Shown: one piece after another, positions 46,499 through 58,225 of the stretch
How positions within the stretch are numbered: the first letter of the stretch is position 1
Layout of the letters: every line of letters starts with the position of its first letter
DNA from: Sinotaia quadrata
Lineage: Eukaryota; Mollusca; Gastropoda; Architaenioglossa; Viviparidae
Reading direction: 5' to 3'
Length of the DNA: 64,000 nt
Assembly: GCA_028829895.1 (NCBI GenBank)
Contig: CM054182.1
Coordinates: forward strand, 84,438,046-84,502,045
Translations under genes and position numbers: made by a program
The notes under the pieces: model-generated
The model's input: only the letters and a program-made list of their open reading frames with translations
Told to the model about the DNA's origin: nothing
Database searches by the model: none

Positions 46499-46971
46499 AC
46501 AAACCCTTAATGCATACGCAATACCGTCCAGCAGCAGTCACCGAAATTGAAGAAGTCCAAATACTGTGGGACCGAGATAAGAACAGATCAAGTGATTCCT
46601 GCGCTAAGACCGGACATAGTAGTTCTCATTAAGCCTAGCAGAACAGCAACAATCATCGGTGTCGAAGTTCCAAGTAACAGGGAAAAAAAAGAAAAAAAAG
46701 AGAAAAATAACAGGATCATATTAAAAAATCAGAGTGTTTGGAATGTAAAAGTAGAAGTGATATCTATAGTGATAGGAGCCTTGGGGAACATAACATCTGA
46801 GTTGGAAGGTTATCTAAATAAATACATGGAAACCACAAACTCGCCCCATTACTAACAGCAGCGCTCATCGGAAGTTTAAGTCTCCTTAAAATCTTGGATC
46901 TCCCAGAAACTAAGTAAGATTCCGAAACCTTGGTTCACAACCGACAGTCACCAGAAGTCGAGGAAAAAGGC

Positions 46972-47004
<33 letters not shown>
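46499..47004 (+). mobile_element. 3' end of a decayed non-LTR retrotransposon (R2-type endonuclease)
   Basis: Forward reading gives ILWD, then after a frame change EIRTDQVIPALRPDIVVL, and later VISIVIGALGNI. These are the conserved pieces of the C-terminal restriction-like endonuclease region of R2-superfamily LINEs, whose active site is RPD-X12-14-D. Here the second Asp is replaced by Gly (RPD-X14-G). A frameshift and a missing middle segment show decay. The copy ends in a (TAA)n tail (46972-47004), as many LINE 3' ends do. The left edge is uncertain. Confidence 0.75.
46547..46855 (+). pseudogene. Restriction-like endonuclease fragment of a LINE
   Basis: This 102-codon open frame is the longest surviving piece of the non-LTR ORF. 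Its first Met is not a real start, because homologous residues begin upstream in another frame (LWD at about 46564). Its catalytic Asp is lost. Confidence 0.7.
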
Positions 47005-47147
47005 TATCTTTTGTTTTTAGTCAAAGAGTGCGTGCTCTAGAATCCTTGAATAATGATTACAAAGAATTTAACATTACATATCTCAACACTGAATAAAGCA
47101 TCATGGTTGCAGATACAGTTACGTTAATGTTGGCTACCTGTACTACG

Positions 47148-47458
47148 CAGCATTGATAGCCTATAAGAGGCTATCTTGGTGAGGAGATACACAGCATTGA
47201 TAGCCTATAAGAGGCTATCTTGGTGAGGAGATACACAGCATTGATAGCCTGTAAGAGGCTATCTTGGTGAGGAGATACACAGCATTGATAGCCTATAAGA
47301 GGCTATCTTGGTGAGGAGATACACAGCATTGATAGCCTATGAGGCTATCTTGGTGAGGAGATACACAGCATTGATAGCCTATAAGAGGCTATCTTGGTGA
47401 GGAGATACACAGCATTGATAGCCTGTAAGAGGCTATCTTGGTGACGGGATACACAACA
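47148..47458 (+). repeat. 44-bp minisatellite, seven units, each with a hairpin
   Basis: CAGCATTGATAGCCTATAAG recurs every 44 bp from 47148 and 47192. Each unit contains GATAGCC...GGCTATC, a 7-bp perfect stem around a 7-base loop. One unit is missing four bases of the loop. Confidence 0.94.
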
Positions 47459-47561
47459 TTTAATAAACACGTTCATGTACCAGTCTGCTTTTTCTGCCAC
47501 CATAATTGTAGTTCCATGACACGCAAGAGGTTTTCATATTTTGATGCTTCTTACATAAATG

Positions 47562-47707
47562 CTTCAGTGTATAAAACATAAAATTTTACTTTCATCGTAA
47601 ATAACAGTCGTCAAGAATCTTTCATGCTGCCTTACTTCAGTGTATAAAACATCATATTTTACTTTCATCGTAAATAACACTCGTCAAGAATCTTTCATGC
47701 TGCCTTA
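47562..47707 (+). repeat. 73-bp tandem duplication
   Basis: CTTCAGTGTATAAAACAT starts at 47562 and 47635. The two copies are nearly identical. Confidence 0.93.
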
Positions 47708-47730
47708 CTTGTTAATCTCGTAAAATTACG

Positions 47731-47900
47731 CTAGGGTTTCTCAACCGCCATTCTGCGAGAGGTCGCTAGGAGTCCCGAAAGATCGAAATTGGAAAAATAA
47801 ACAAATGTAGATATAATTTATTTATTTTGCAGGGTTCCCCGAGACCTGAAAAATATTTCAAGGGTTTCTCCAGCGTAAAAGAAAACGTTGAGAAAGGCTG
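47731..47900. mobile_element. Short hAT-like MITE candidate
   Basis: CTAGGGTTTCTCAACC at the left and GTTGAGAAAGGCTG at the right are imperfect inverted ends of the TTCTCAAC type common to Charlie-like hAT elements. The interior has GAGGTCGC and a second AGGGTTTCTC. It has no coding capacity. No clean 8-bp target duplication was found. Confidence 0.4.
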
Positions 47901-48623
47901 ATGACTTATAAAATTCATTTTACAAACTGACGGCTGCTTGTTAAACTTGCTCCTGTGGTATGAATATTTCTGATTGTCATACTCGCGTCTCGAGCGGGAA
48001 AATTATTTGAAAGCAAATTAGTTCATTGTCCTCAGAGCCGTTAAGCTTCCGTTCCTCATCCTAGCAGTTGTGCCATTCCAGATTTTTTTTTTAATTTAAA
48101 AAAAAAATTTCAAAGAGTTCACGACTCATTAAACAATCTAGACCTTGTCCATCCTCCTACAGTAATAGGATTATCGCCCTTCAGCTGATCATTTGCTTTA
48201 GACCTGTCTTCCTATTTTCTCTCTGTACTCGTTCCAGTCTACTACAAGCGAGCACCGGGTATGTTCGGTTTCCTTCTCCACCCTTCTCCTCGTACTCCCA
48301 ACCCAGTTGTGGATTTGATTAAATCTGGTCGCGTCTTTCTGTTTACACCCCGCCGTGCTAAATATATCTCTGAGCCGAAAACTCGCAGCTTTGAAGGTCC
48401 AATTAGAGACGTAGAGAGCGGGATTCAGTTGGTCTCGCGTCCGCTCTAAGTCAATTACCGCCGCCAGTGAAATAACTTACGAACACCTAATTCTACGTGT
48501 TTTGACGTGCATAAACTTCATTCTCTGTCATTTTCATTAGATCAGTATGCCGGGTTGCTGCGATTCTCGATTATCCCCCTTTGCAAAGAAACTAACGAAA
48601 GTCTCCGGTTTGGGGTGGAGTTT

Positions 48624-48626
<3 letters not shown>
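47901..48626. other. Unannotated spacer
   Basis: An A/T homopolymer palindrome-like stretch (T run then A run) lies at about 48084-48108. No gene seen. Confidence 0.4.

Positions 48627-48704
<78 letters not shown>
48627..48704 (+). repeat. (GT)n microsatellite
   Basis: About 38 GT units. Confidence 0.98.
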
Positions 48705-48705
<1 letters not shown>

Positions 48706-48842
48706 CCGTGGTTGATTTCTTGGATTTGGAAGAAAAAATTCGTGAAATGAAGAAATGAAAGATACGCTTAGAAAAAGAACTCAGAAAATCGAGCGACATT
48801 TTATCAGTGGTGTTGTGAGGCTGTTTTTAATTGTCTGATTTC

Positions 48843-48882
<40 letters not shown>

Positions 48883-49759
48883 TAAAGAAAGAGGTGTTGT
48901 TTTTTCTCCTGGTGCAAAAATTGCAACATCATTGTTCGACAGGTTTATTATTACTTTACTATAAATTCAGTGGATGCTTAGTGTTCGTGACTAGTTAACT
49001 AACATCAGTTAGCAGCTCATTCAACCAAATTCACGAATTTTTTTTATATACTTTTAAAAAATCCCTCTCAAAACTCGGAAGAGAAATAACACATACACAA
49101 AAGAAAGAACGCAATGTACGAGAGACACGGCCGCCATTTTTCTTTTAAATGAAATTAATCGTATCAATTCTTAAACAAAAGTAAGCGGCTTATCATTTAT
49201 AATGGAAACAAAGTGTTTGTTTATTCTAATTACACGCTTGATTACTAGAGAGACTTAAGGGAGATAATTACAAACACGTGCCTCTGTGCTGGCGAATAAA
49301 TACTGGAGAGCATTGCAATTTTTTGGTTTTTGGTTTTGTATTTAAGGGGAGTCTACTCCTTCCGTCTTTAAAACAATCAAACAAAAAACCCACCCCGCAC
49401 TGATGTGTGTAGAGATGAATCCTTGAAAACCTTAAAAGCGCTGTATTCAATATAAACAATATATATTTTTATATTGCGTGTGTATGTGTATATATGGATG
49501 ACTGTATAGAAAGTGAATATGACAAATTTTATGATAACCAATAAGTTTTTGTTAGCAAAATCTACATTTGATTTCGCTGCTTGGCCCATAAATGAAATTT
49601 TGGTCATCAACAAAATATCGTTTTGTTTTACTGTTTTATTTAAAAAAAATTATCATCATCATCTAAACCACTCAATAAAGGATCGGATTTCATTGTTTCT
49701 CCAGACAAAGCACAACCCTGCGTTATCAGTTTAATGAGGCACAGTCCCTACAGGTATGG
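48705..49759. other. AT-rich DNA
   Basis: A (TA)n tract followed by a long T run lies at about 48848-48884. No gene seen. Confidence 0.45.
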
Positions 49760-50350
49760 CCTCGGTTTAGAGTCGGACAGTTGCATAAGACTTCAGTCAC
49801 GAGAGCAGTCGCGTACAGTAAAGGGCTTCTCTGATTGGCGGACCAAAATGATCAGAGAGAGAGCAAAACGTGCAATGATCAGGGAGCGTCGATAACTCCT
49901 GCCAATATTAACCCTCAGCGTAATTTCTTCAACAGTGTACGAAATTTGTGCATGAAACCTAGGTTCGTTGAAAGCACTTGACGGGGAACATTAGCAGTCA
50001 CACAAGGGTGGTGAATCGGCCGCAGCTGCCGCCGCAGTCGCCGCCAGCCTGCCATCGCCGCCTCCCATAATTGATAACGTCGCCGAGATCGTCTAGAAGA
50101 GAGAGAGCTGGCTGGGGCACGCGCGCGCTGTTTTTCGTCGTCAGCACAGCTCCGCCCCTCGATCATTTTCGCGGCATGAGTCCCTCGGCTTCGGGCCACA
50201 TAAAGTTGCCTGCCTCGACCTAATGACTGCCTTGCCGGTGTCCATTACAAGACCGGCCACGCCCACCACAGGTGAGCCCCTCGCTCTGCCCGTCTCGGCC
50301 TCACTTTCGCGCGCAGACATAATTAGATTAGGCTCATTACAGGGAGCTGA
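49760..50350 (+). promoter_or_regulatory. CpG-dense candidate promoter / 5' region of a host gene
   Basis: CpG dinucleotides are far denser here than in the rest of this CpG-poor window. Examples are CGCCGCCTCCC, GCACGCGCGCGC and CGTCGCCGAGATCG. A reversed CCAAT box (GATTGGCGG) lies at 49833. Homeodomain-type AATTAGATTA lies at about 50321. The combination suggests a CpG-rich promoter, but no transcript start or gene identity can be shown. Confidence 0.4.
50223..50271 (+). CDS. Candidate short first coding exon (identity unknown)
   Basis: An ATG at 50223 opens a frame reading MTALPVSITRPATPTT. It ends at CAG|GTGAGC, a consensus splice donor at 50271/50272, leaving phase 1. The frame is also open upstream back to a TAG near 50094, so a non-ATG extension cannot be excluded. 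Without the donor the frame would continue to 50453 into a GA-repeat, which supports ending at the donor. I do not recognise the peptide, and no acceptor or second exon was identified. This is a suggestion, not a gene call. Confidence 0.25.
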
Positions 50351-50374
50351 GCTTTGCTACAGTATTACAATTTA

Positions 50375-50441
50375 CAGACTGATGGAAGAAAGAGAGAGAG
50401 AGACTAAGAAAGAAAGAAAGAGAGAGAGAGGTGAGAGAGAG
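50375..50441 (+). repeat. GA-rich microsatellite
   Basis: Imperfect GA/GAAA repeats. Confidence 0.8.
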
Positions 50442-51320
50442 ATCGTCGCATAAATTAATGGAGACCTTTTTCTTCTTTTTCTTTTCCGGCGCGAACATCT
50501 GCCAGTGTTATGAGATTTTCCTCCGCTCGTCCATCAACGCTTGTGTGTTAATTCCCTCCACACTCTCACACCCACCCATCCCTTTTAAGATCTAGAAAAA
50601 GACTACGTTTGTGCGTACGAGACAGTATAGTTCAGCACGTGAAACATTAAGTGAAAATGAAGAGAAATTCAAGAAAGCGGGAATGAGTGTGTGTGTGTGG
50701 GGGGGGATACAAATTAATTAGTGCTATTCCGGATGTCGGAATGGTGAAGAATTGGAATAATGTTTGTTTCACTGGTGGAACAGTTTAAATTCTTTTTTCC
50801 AATCACATTAATAAAGTTACTGTGTTGGTGCATTGTATTGGTGAATAAAACATCGATTATATATTTGACTTAATTCAGCTTGTGTGTAATATGTGCATAG
50901 AGGTATGACTGTTGCTTGTTTAATAATTAAATACATCGATGACATGCTGTGGTGGTGGTTGCAACAAAGTAAAGAATCACTTACTCTGGCTTTGAGATGA
51001 ATTATTCCCAACTTTACATACAGTAAGTTCATCACATACAGCTGTGACTTTGTGTGAATGAACACGTTTCGCTGAACAAGTTGTGTATGCACATGAATTT
51101 TACCAAAATTCTACACAGTTCCATGCGATCCACTTCACTTTCTTTAAACACTATGTAGTATGCTTTCCTTGGCTGTAAATGTAAAATGGTTTGACTGGCA
51201 TAACTATGAAGGGCGTGACTACAACTGTAAAGAGGCCCGAATGAAAATGGACCTAGGAGATTGGGTGATTTAGGAAGAAAGGACTTAAGTTTGACTGCTA
51301 GCATTAATAGTAATTGATGT
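50442..51320. other. Unannotated spacer
   Basis: Short GT and poly-G tracts lie at about 50688-50706. No gene recognised. Confidence 0.4.
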
Positions 51321-51512
51321 GCTATCTTCTTTTACAAACTCGGGCTGCTATCTTCTTTTACAAACTCGGGCTGCTATCTTCTTTTACAAACTCGGGCTGC
51401 TATCTTCTTTTACAAACTCGGGCTGCTATCTTCTTTTACAAACTCGGGCTGCTATCTTCTCTACGAACTCGGGCTGCTATCTTCTTTTACGAACTCGGGC
51501 TGCTAATTTCCA
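51321..51512 (+). repeat. 26-bp minisatellite, seven units
   Basis: GCTATCTTCTTTTACAAACT then CGGGCT recurs every 26 bp. Late units have TACGAACTC. Confidence 0.95.
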
Positions 51513-51784
51513 TCTGTACGGTGTCCTCTACGCCGTCAAAGTCTGAGTGCAACTGCCCTTCGAGTACGTATTTAGTACGTGAGATTATTACTTAGCTCCT
51601 CTGAAAACATCGGAAGACATTAAAATATGGAAGTGGTATTTCAATTTATTTTTTTTTATCTAAGGATGTTTAGGCATAAATACCTCACTTTAATATTTTA
51701 TTTTCTAGTCCGGACAAAATTATTTTGTAAACGGTTCCTGATGAAGCCTATTGCTGAAAAAAAAAGGGGGGTGGCGGGGGATAA

Positions 51785-52230
51785 ATCCAGTACTTCACTG
51801 GAATTAAATCTAAGTAACGGAATGGACTCGGACTTCACTGGAATGAAATATAAGTAACGGGGTGGACCCAGGACTTCATTGCGACGAAGTTAATTAACTG
51901 GATAGGTCCAGTACTTGACTGAAATGAAATCTAAGTAACGGGAAGGACCCAGGGCTTCACTGGAATGAAATCTAATAACTGGATAGGATAGACCCCTGAC
52001 TGATGACTGATATTTAAATGAGATGGACCCAGGACTTTGCTGGAATAAAATGTAAGTAACGGGATGGACCTAGTACTTCATTAGAATGAAAAGTCAAAAT
52101 AAGGAAATAGACCCAGTACTTCACTGGAATGAAACCTAAGTAACGGGATGGACCCAGGACTTCACTGGAATGAAACCTAAGTAACGGGATAGACCCGGGA
52201 CTTCATTGGAATGAAATCTAAGTAAGATAG
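51785..52230 (+). repeat. ~41-bp minisatellite, about 11 units
   Basis: AAGTAACGGGATGGACCCAG then GACTTCACTGGAATGAAAT recurs at about 41 bp with scattered substitutions and small indels. Confidence 0.92.
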
Positions 52231-52239
52231 AGTCGGAAG

Positions 52240-53403
52240 TGATTTGTTCTGATTTCACCAGACACTGCAAAACTTCAGAGGTTATGTGTGAGAATGAATA
52301 TTCTCACAAACAGTAAATTAAACCAAGTCTGAACTAAAGCCATTTCTTACATACTAAAGTACCAGAAACTAGGTATCACGTGACCACATTTGAACCAATT
52401 GACGTCACAGAACATGTTTTGAAAACACACCTAGATATGAAAACGTACATTTAGAATCCTTGTTTAGTATGAAAATTAATACGGTACTGAATGTGAACAA
52501 AATCATAAGAAATAAATTCTAAATTATCTGGTCACAAGTGTGTGAGCACAGAACCATAAAAAAACAAGTGTGGCTATTTATTAATAAATTGTCATAATTA
52601 TATAAAGTATGTATGCATATTAATATACATTTTTATTTTAGGGAATTATGTGATTTAAAAAAGACGGTTTGCACAAGGTCTTGCATCAACAGTTAAATTA
52701 TTGTAGAAACGTAGGTAACTTAAGAAATTGTAGCATGTATTGCAGAGAGTGTCAGATATGGAGGCTATGTCAAACCAGTTCAAGATTCATAGTCTGAGAG
52801 GCAAATTCAAGATTGGAGTCTAAGAGGAGACAAACCAGTTCAATAAGCCAAGTCTTGAGTCTAATTCTAAGCCACGTGAAATGAAATCAAGGGAGCTAAC
52901 CATAGATACCATACAAATAACCATAAGTTGTCCTACTATTTATAATGTTAAGTCAAATATTTCTCCCTAGTAAGAACAAAGAGATATTCTTAACCATATA
53001 ACTTAGTAAAACCACCACTAATGCACTTTTGTAATCAAAAGAACGATATACAGTCGTCTCAGAACCTTAAAACTAAAGCCAGCATAGGAACATTCATCAG
53101 AAACAGAAATTGTCACAATAATTATGAATATTGATTAGTAAAATTGTATTAATTGTATAAATTGTGTAATATGAAATCTTTTAAATCTTATTTCTAAGTT
53201 AAATAACCTTTCTAATTCTTTACAATCTTATGGTATATTTGTTATCATTAATTCATATTTGTTTAATTCTTATATATGATGTATTGCATTGTTATTGTTT
53301 TAATTTGATGTTGGTGATTCTTCCACCTGGAGGTGAGGAAACGAGCTAACACAATGATATATTTAGTAAAGTCGTTTAACCAGAAGATAGCATACAACCA
53401 GCA
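52240..53403 (+). mobile_element. Possible fossil LTR (right end near 53403)
   Basis: A stretch ending in ...CCAGCA is followed three bases later by TGGCATAGTCAGGGTAATT (53407-53425). This resembles, with about six differences, a primer-binding site complementary to tRNA-Ser. Two of the differences are CG-to-CA changes as expected from old CpG decay. The left end is not defined, and no internal gag or pol follows because a minisatellite starts at about 53495. The evidence is thin. Confidence 0.25.
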
Positions 53404-53494
53404 CGTTGGCATAGTCAGGGTAATTATAAATTGAAAAAAAAGTCTGGGTACACCACCTTACGCTGTTCTGAGCTGAAGACTACACCGCACCTAA

Positions 53495-54345
53495 GAAGTT
53501 CAAATACTACCGCTATATGGTGTCAAGGTAGCCCAGACTACAGCACTCTGGTGAAGTCAAAATAGTCAAAACACTACCGCTATATGGTGTCAAGGAAGCC
53601 CAGACTACAGCACTCTGGTGAAGTCAAAATAGTCAAAACACTACCGCTATATGGTGCTGTCAAAATAATCCAAACCATACCAGTATATGATGTCAGTGTA
53701 GCCAAGACACTACTGCTATTTTATATAGATGTAGCTCGAACACACCCACTCTATGGCGATGTCAAAGTAGTTCAAACATTACCACTACATGGTGATGTAA
53801 AAATAGCCTAAACACTACACAGAGATGTCAACAAACCTAAACACTATTGAGTGATGTTAAAGGAGCCCAAAACTACAGAGAGATGTCAAAAGACCTACTA
53901 CTACCACTATAAGATTGTTTTAAAGTAGCTCAAACACTACACAGAGGTGTGAACAAACACTAGTGTAAACACTACCACTAGATGGTGACGTCAAAGTGTC
54001 CCAAACACTACTTAGAGAAGTCAAAAGCCTAAACATACCAGATATGGTGATGTTAAATAGCCCAAACTCTGCCGCTGTATGGTGATGTCAAAGAAACACT
54101 ACCGCTATATAATAGTGTCAAAGTAGCCCAAAGAGATGTCAAAAGCCCCAAGCGCTGCCGCTTTATAGTATTGTCAAAGCAGCACAAACACTACTGCTAT
54201 ATGGTGATGTCAAAGAAACGCTACCGCTATATGATAGTGTCAAAGAAGTCTAACATATAGAGAGATGTCAAAAAGCTCAAACACTACCGCTATATGATGA
54301 TGTCAAAGTAGTAAAAACACCACTTAGAGAAGTAAAAAAGCCCAA
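53495..54345 (+). repeat. ~36-bp degenerate minisatellite
   Basis: CACTACCGCTATATGGTG, ATGTCAAAGTAGCCCAAA and ACAGAGATGTCAAAAG recur about 22 times with many indels. A near-perfect ~60-bp duplication lies at its left end (about 53506 and 53566). Confidence 0.85.
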
Positions 54346-54409
54346 ACACTTCTGTGATGTCATAAGCGTCTTCTGAACAGCGCGTTGCATAATGGTGGAG
54401 TGCATGTTC

Positions 54410-54560
54410 ATTAAAGATGGAGGTGTGCTATGAAATGGATGGAGAAGTATTGAAAGATGGAGGCATATTACTTAATGACAAAGGCGTGCCATTTACTGAT
54501 GGACGGGTTTTGATGAAGGATGGAGGTATGCTGATTAGAGAGGCATGTCACGTAAAGATG
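54410..54560 (+). repeat. Degenerate GATGGAGG-type repeat
   Basis: AAAGATGGAGGTGTGCTA-like phrases recur about four times at about 35-40 bp. Confidence 0.6.
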
Positions 54561-54676
54561 GAGACGCGAGGATAAGCATGGGGGCAAGTTACTTTGGAAT
54601 GAAGAATGTTACACCAAGATTGAAAAGTTTGACGTAAGAATGAAGCAATGCTACATACATATTAGGACGTGTTTCA

Positions 54677-54822
54677 TAGTAAGGACTGAGAAGTGTTTGT
54701 GGAGAATGGGTGTGATGCAATATATAAGAATGTCAGATGTATTTCAGGGGATTGAGAAGTGTTTGTGGAGAATTAGTGTGACGCAATTTTTAAGAATGTC
54801 AGATGTATTTCAGCGGATTGAG
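54677..54822 (+). repeat. ~66-bp tandem duplication
   Basis: TTGAGAAGTGTTTGTGGAGA and AAGAATGTCAGATGTATTTC each occur twice, about 66 bp apart. Decayed relatives (TCAGATGTATTT) continue to about 55020. Confidence 0.85.
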
Positions 54823-55145
54823 TCGTTTCCCCTTTGTTAGGAATGAGTCAAGCGTTCTTCTGAAATCTGGGTGTATCACGTTTCGCAAGTCATATGTGAT
54901 GAGGGAAGTTACGTGTTTACTTTCAACAGAATAAATCTTGCGTATTTCAAATGACTGGGTGTATCGTGTGTCATAATAAAGTCAGATGTATTTGTAAGAA
55001 TACGTCATTTGTATTTCGGAAGACTGGCCATTCAGGCTTTGGAGAAAGATGCATACTTTAGATGACTAAATCAGCAGCGTTCACATGACTAGTCACGTGG
55101 GTACAGAGAAACTAGTTCAATTGCGTTTCGTAAAAACGAGATCAG

Positions 55146-55571
55146 TTGTATTGCAAAACACTGAGTCAGGCACCACTGACAGATTGGGTCAGTTGTATTG
55201 CAAAACACTGAGTCAGGCACCACTGACAGATTGGGTCAGTTGTATTGCAAAACACTGAGTCAGGCACCACTGACAGATTGGGTCAGTTGTATTGCAAAAC
55301 ACTGAGTCAGGCACCACTGACAGATTGGGTCAGTTGTATTGCAAAACACTGAGTCAGGCACCACTGACAGATTGGGTCAGTTGTATTGCAAAACACTGAG
55401 TCAGGCACCACTGACAGATTGGGTCAGTTGTATTGCAAAACACTGAGTCAGGCACCACTGACAGATTGGGTCAGTTGTATTGCAAAACACTGAGTCAGGC
55501 ACCACTGACAGATTGGGTCAGTTGTATTGCAAAACACAGAGTCAGGCACCACTGACAGATTGGGTCAGCTG
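55146..55571 (+). repeat. 47-bp minisatellite, nine near-identical units
   Basis: TTGTATTGCAAAACACTGAG then TCAGGCACCACTGACAGATT recurs at an exact 47-bp step from 55146. Only one or two differences are seen among units, so it was homogenised recently. Confidence 0.97.
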
Positions 55572-56358
55572 CATTTTGGCTAACCGGATCACTTGACTTA
55601 CTAAAGTAAAAGTTTTAAATACAACAGATGTTCATCCTGTGTATGCTCAGACTTTAAAAAAATGTTCTGGTAGAGTGATTAATTAAAAAAATAAACAAAT
55701 GAATTAAAGAAACACTCAGCCTCATTGAAATATTATACTTTGCGAAAGTATACAAAAGATAACAAATATTCAATTTAGCAAGATCTTTGAGAATTCAGTA
55801 ATACTTAATTGCGATCCCGTTTTTAAGTAAGACATGCATGCACTCTCGCGTGACCAAGTAGTGTGGCCAAGTCACGTGTCAAAGTAAAAATAAAACAAAA
55901 TGGTTTTCTGAAAATTGAAAGTCGTTGTTTGTATATTTGATGGGGTTGGCTGATCGTTTCTTTCTTTGCTTACTTGTATTTATTTATTTATTTATTTTGT
56001 ATTTATAACGTATCTATCTACATGAATTGCGACATCACAGAAGCTCATCCTCGCCGACAGATCTTAAATTCCAGTCCAGGTCTTAAATTCCAGTCCAGCT
56101 TTGATCACTACGATTACTGTCATTTATCTCCGTCGCTTCTTCCGCACGTCCAAGTTTATAAGTGTTGACCACAGATGTCAAGAATGTAAGTGGTTAGAGG
56201 AGAATTTGGAGAATTGTTGCAACTGTTATTTTTATTATTACTGTTGTGTGTATATTTCTGACGTTGTATTTAACCTATTCCTATGATTAATAACGAATAG
56301 CAATATGCACCTCCAAGCATTGCCCCAAACGCTACTTAATCATGCACATAAAAATCGT
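55572..56358. other. AT-rich spacer
   Basis: A small duplication, CTTAAATTCCAGTCCAG, occurs near 56064 and 56082. No gene. Confidence 0.4.
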
Positions 56359-56490
56359 TTGCCATAAACTTTACTGAATCACGTGCACCTCAAGCATTGC
56401 TCTAACGTAGTCGAATCACGTGCACCTCAAGCATTGCACTAACGTAGTCGAATCACGTGCACCTCAAGCGTTGCTTCAACGTTGCTGAAC
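56359..56490 (+). repeat. ~36-bp minisatellite, about four units
   Basis: GAATCACGTGCACCTCAAGC then ATTGC...AACGTAGTC recurs at about 36 bp. Confidence 0.9.
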
Positions 56491-57904
56491 TATGGTAACC
56501 ACAACCAAGTGTCAACTCGCTAATAAGCAAAAGGGCAAAACATCTGAATGAACTAAAACACTTTTCTTTCGAAGCCGTATTGGCTACTTCTTTTTTTTTT
56601 TTTTTTGCCTGTGGTTTGTTTTGATTTTAATCACATTTATGTTATTTTTAGAAAATTATCATTATTATTACATCGGGACAAAACTACAAAATGTGGACGT
56701 ACGTGATACATGTCCAATGGTCAAACATGGACGAACTGGTGATGACGTAATAACAAAATAAGGAATAAACTTACTAAAGCAAATTTTCAAAGGCCAGATG
56801 CCGAGGGAAATTGATTCGAAATAAATAAGGAAACAGGATTGTCATTTCATTAAATTTATCCCTACTCCCTTACTCAGGCACACGCACCTAACTTAAACAT
56901 ATACATGTAACCAAACACAAAAAGCCTTAACAGAGAAATAATACATGCTCACACAGATATTTTAGCAAATCTTGACTGGGTAGACAGACCATTACAACGC
57001 AGCAGCACGACTGTTCGGCAGGCCGTTCGCAAACGAAACTCTTTTTCTCGACTCTGGCGATCATTATTCTACCGTACTTCAATGACTTGTCGCCATTTTG
57101 TGCCGAGCTGTAGCCGAGAGATGAACACACATGATCTTAGAGATCGTCGTTTGGGCAGATAAATAGCAGGGAGGCAGAAAGGTTTGGCCACAACTCGGAG
57201 TGCAGTCAGCACCATCACACGAACCGTGAAGCACGCGATTGCCGTTTGTTAGAGTCTGGCATTATTCTGGCGCGTTCAGTGTCAGGAGGCATTTTTAGAG
57301 CTAATCGAGGAGACCCCGCTAGAGCAATGGTTATTCTGCGATGCAAAATGGTCAAACCATTTCCGGGCAAAGTGGCTCAGCTATTTCCTGGGGGCGAAAT
57401 GTTACCGAATAATTGGCCAAGGCAATCCAGCCGCCATTATCGTCATCATCATCATTATTATCACCACTATCGTCATAATTATCATCGATACTATCATCAA
57501 CTTCGCATTCATCATCACCAACGCCATTTATAGTTAGCAATGAAAATGCGTTTGGGAGACACCTATTTATTTTTCAAATTATTTAAACGGCATTAGCATT
57601 GTTGGCGCTGTACAGCCTGTTGTTTGCTGTCGTCATCTTGTTGTGATGGGGGTATCTAAGTTAGAGTTGTGTCTACTTGAAGCAATCCTTGGAGCTTGCA
57701 ATGTTTTTCACTGCCAGCCAGAAACTGAAAATTTTACTTTCATTTCATTTCTCCTTTTTTACCTTTTCTATGTTCTGTTATTAAAAGGGTCGACAATAAC
57801 GTCATCGTAAACATTAATAATAGTAGTAATGTTAGTAGTATTTATTATCATCATCATTATCATTTAATTTCAAGTCTACTTTAATTTTTTTTGTCACTGT
57901 GCAG
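56491..57904. other. Unannotated DNA with short ATC triplet tracts
   Basis: A GC-richer part lies at about 57130-57440. A CAT/ATC-type triplet tract at about 57440-57530 gives a poly-His frame. A poly-T run is at about 56588. No gene supported. Confidence 0.4.
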
Positions 57905-57924
57905 TCACAACAGCAGTGGTTGCC

Positions 57925-58225
57925 ACGTTGGAAATTCACCAGAGACAACATTTAAAGCTACGTTGGTAATTCACCAGAGACAACATTTAAAGCTACGTTG
58001 GTAATTCATCAGAGACAACATTTAAAGCTACATTGGTAATTCATCAGAGACAACATTTTAAGCTACAATGGTAATTCATCAGAGACAACATTTAAAGCTA
58101 CATTGGTAATTCATCAGAGACAACATTTAAAGTTACGTTGGTAATTCACCAGAGACAACATTTAAAGCTACATTGGTAATTCATAAGAGATAACATTTAA
58201 AGTTACGTTGGTAATTCATAAGAGA
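57925..58225 (+). repeat. 35-bp minisatellite, about nine units
   Basis: TTGGTAATTCATCAGAGACA then ACATTTAAAGCTACG recurs every 35 bp. Confidence 0.95.
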
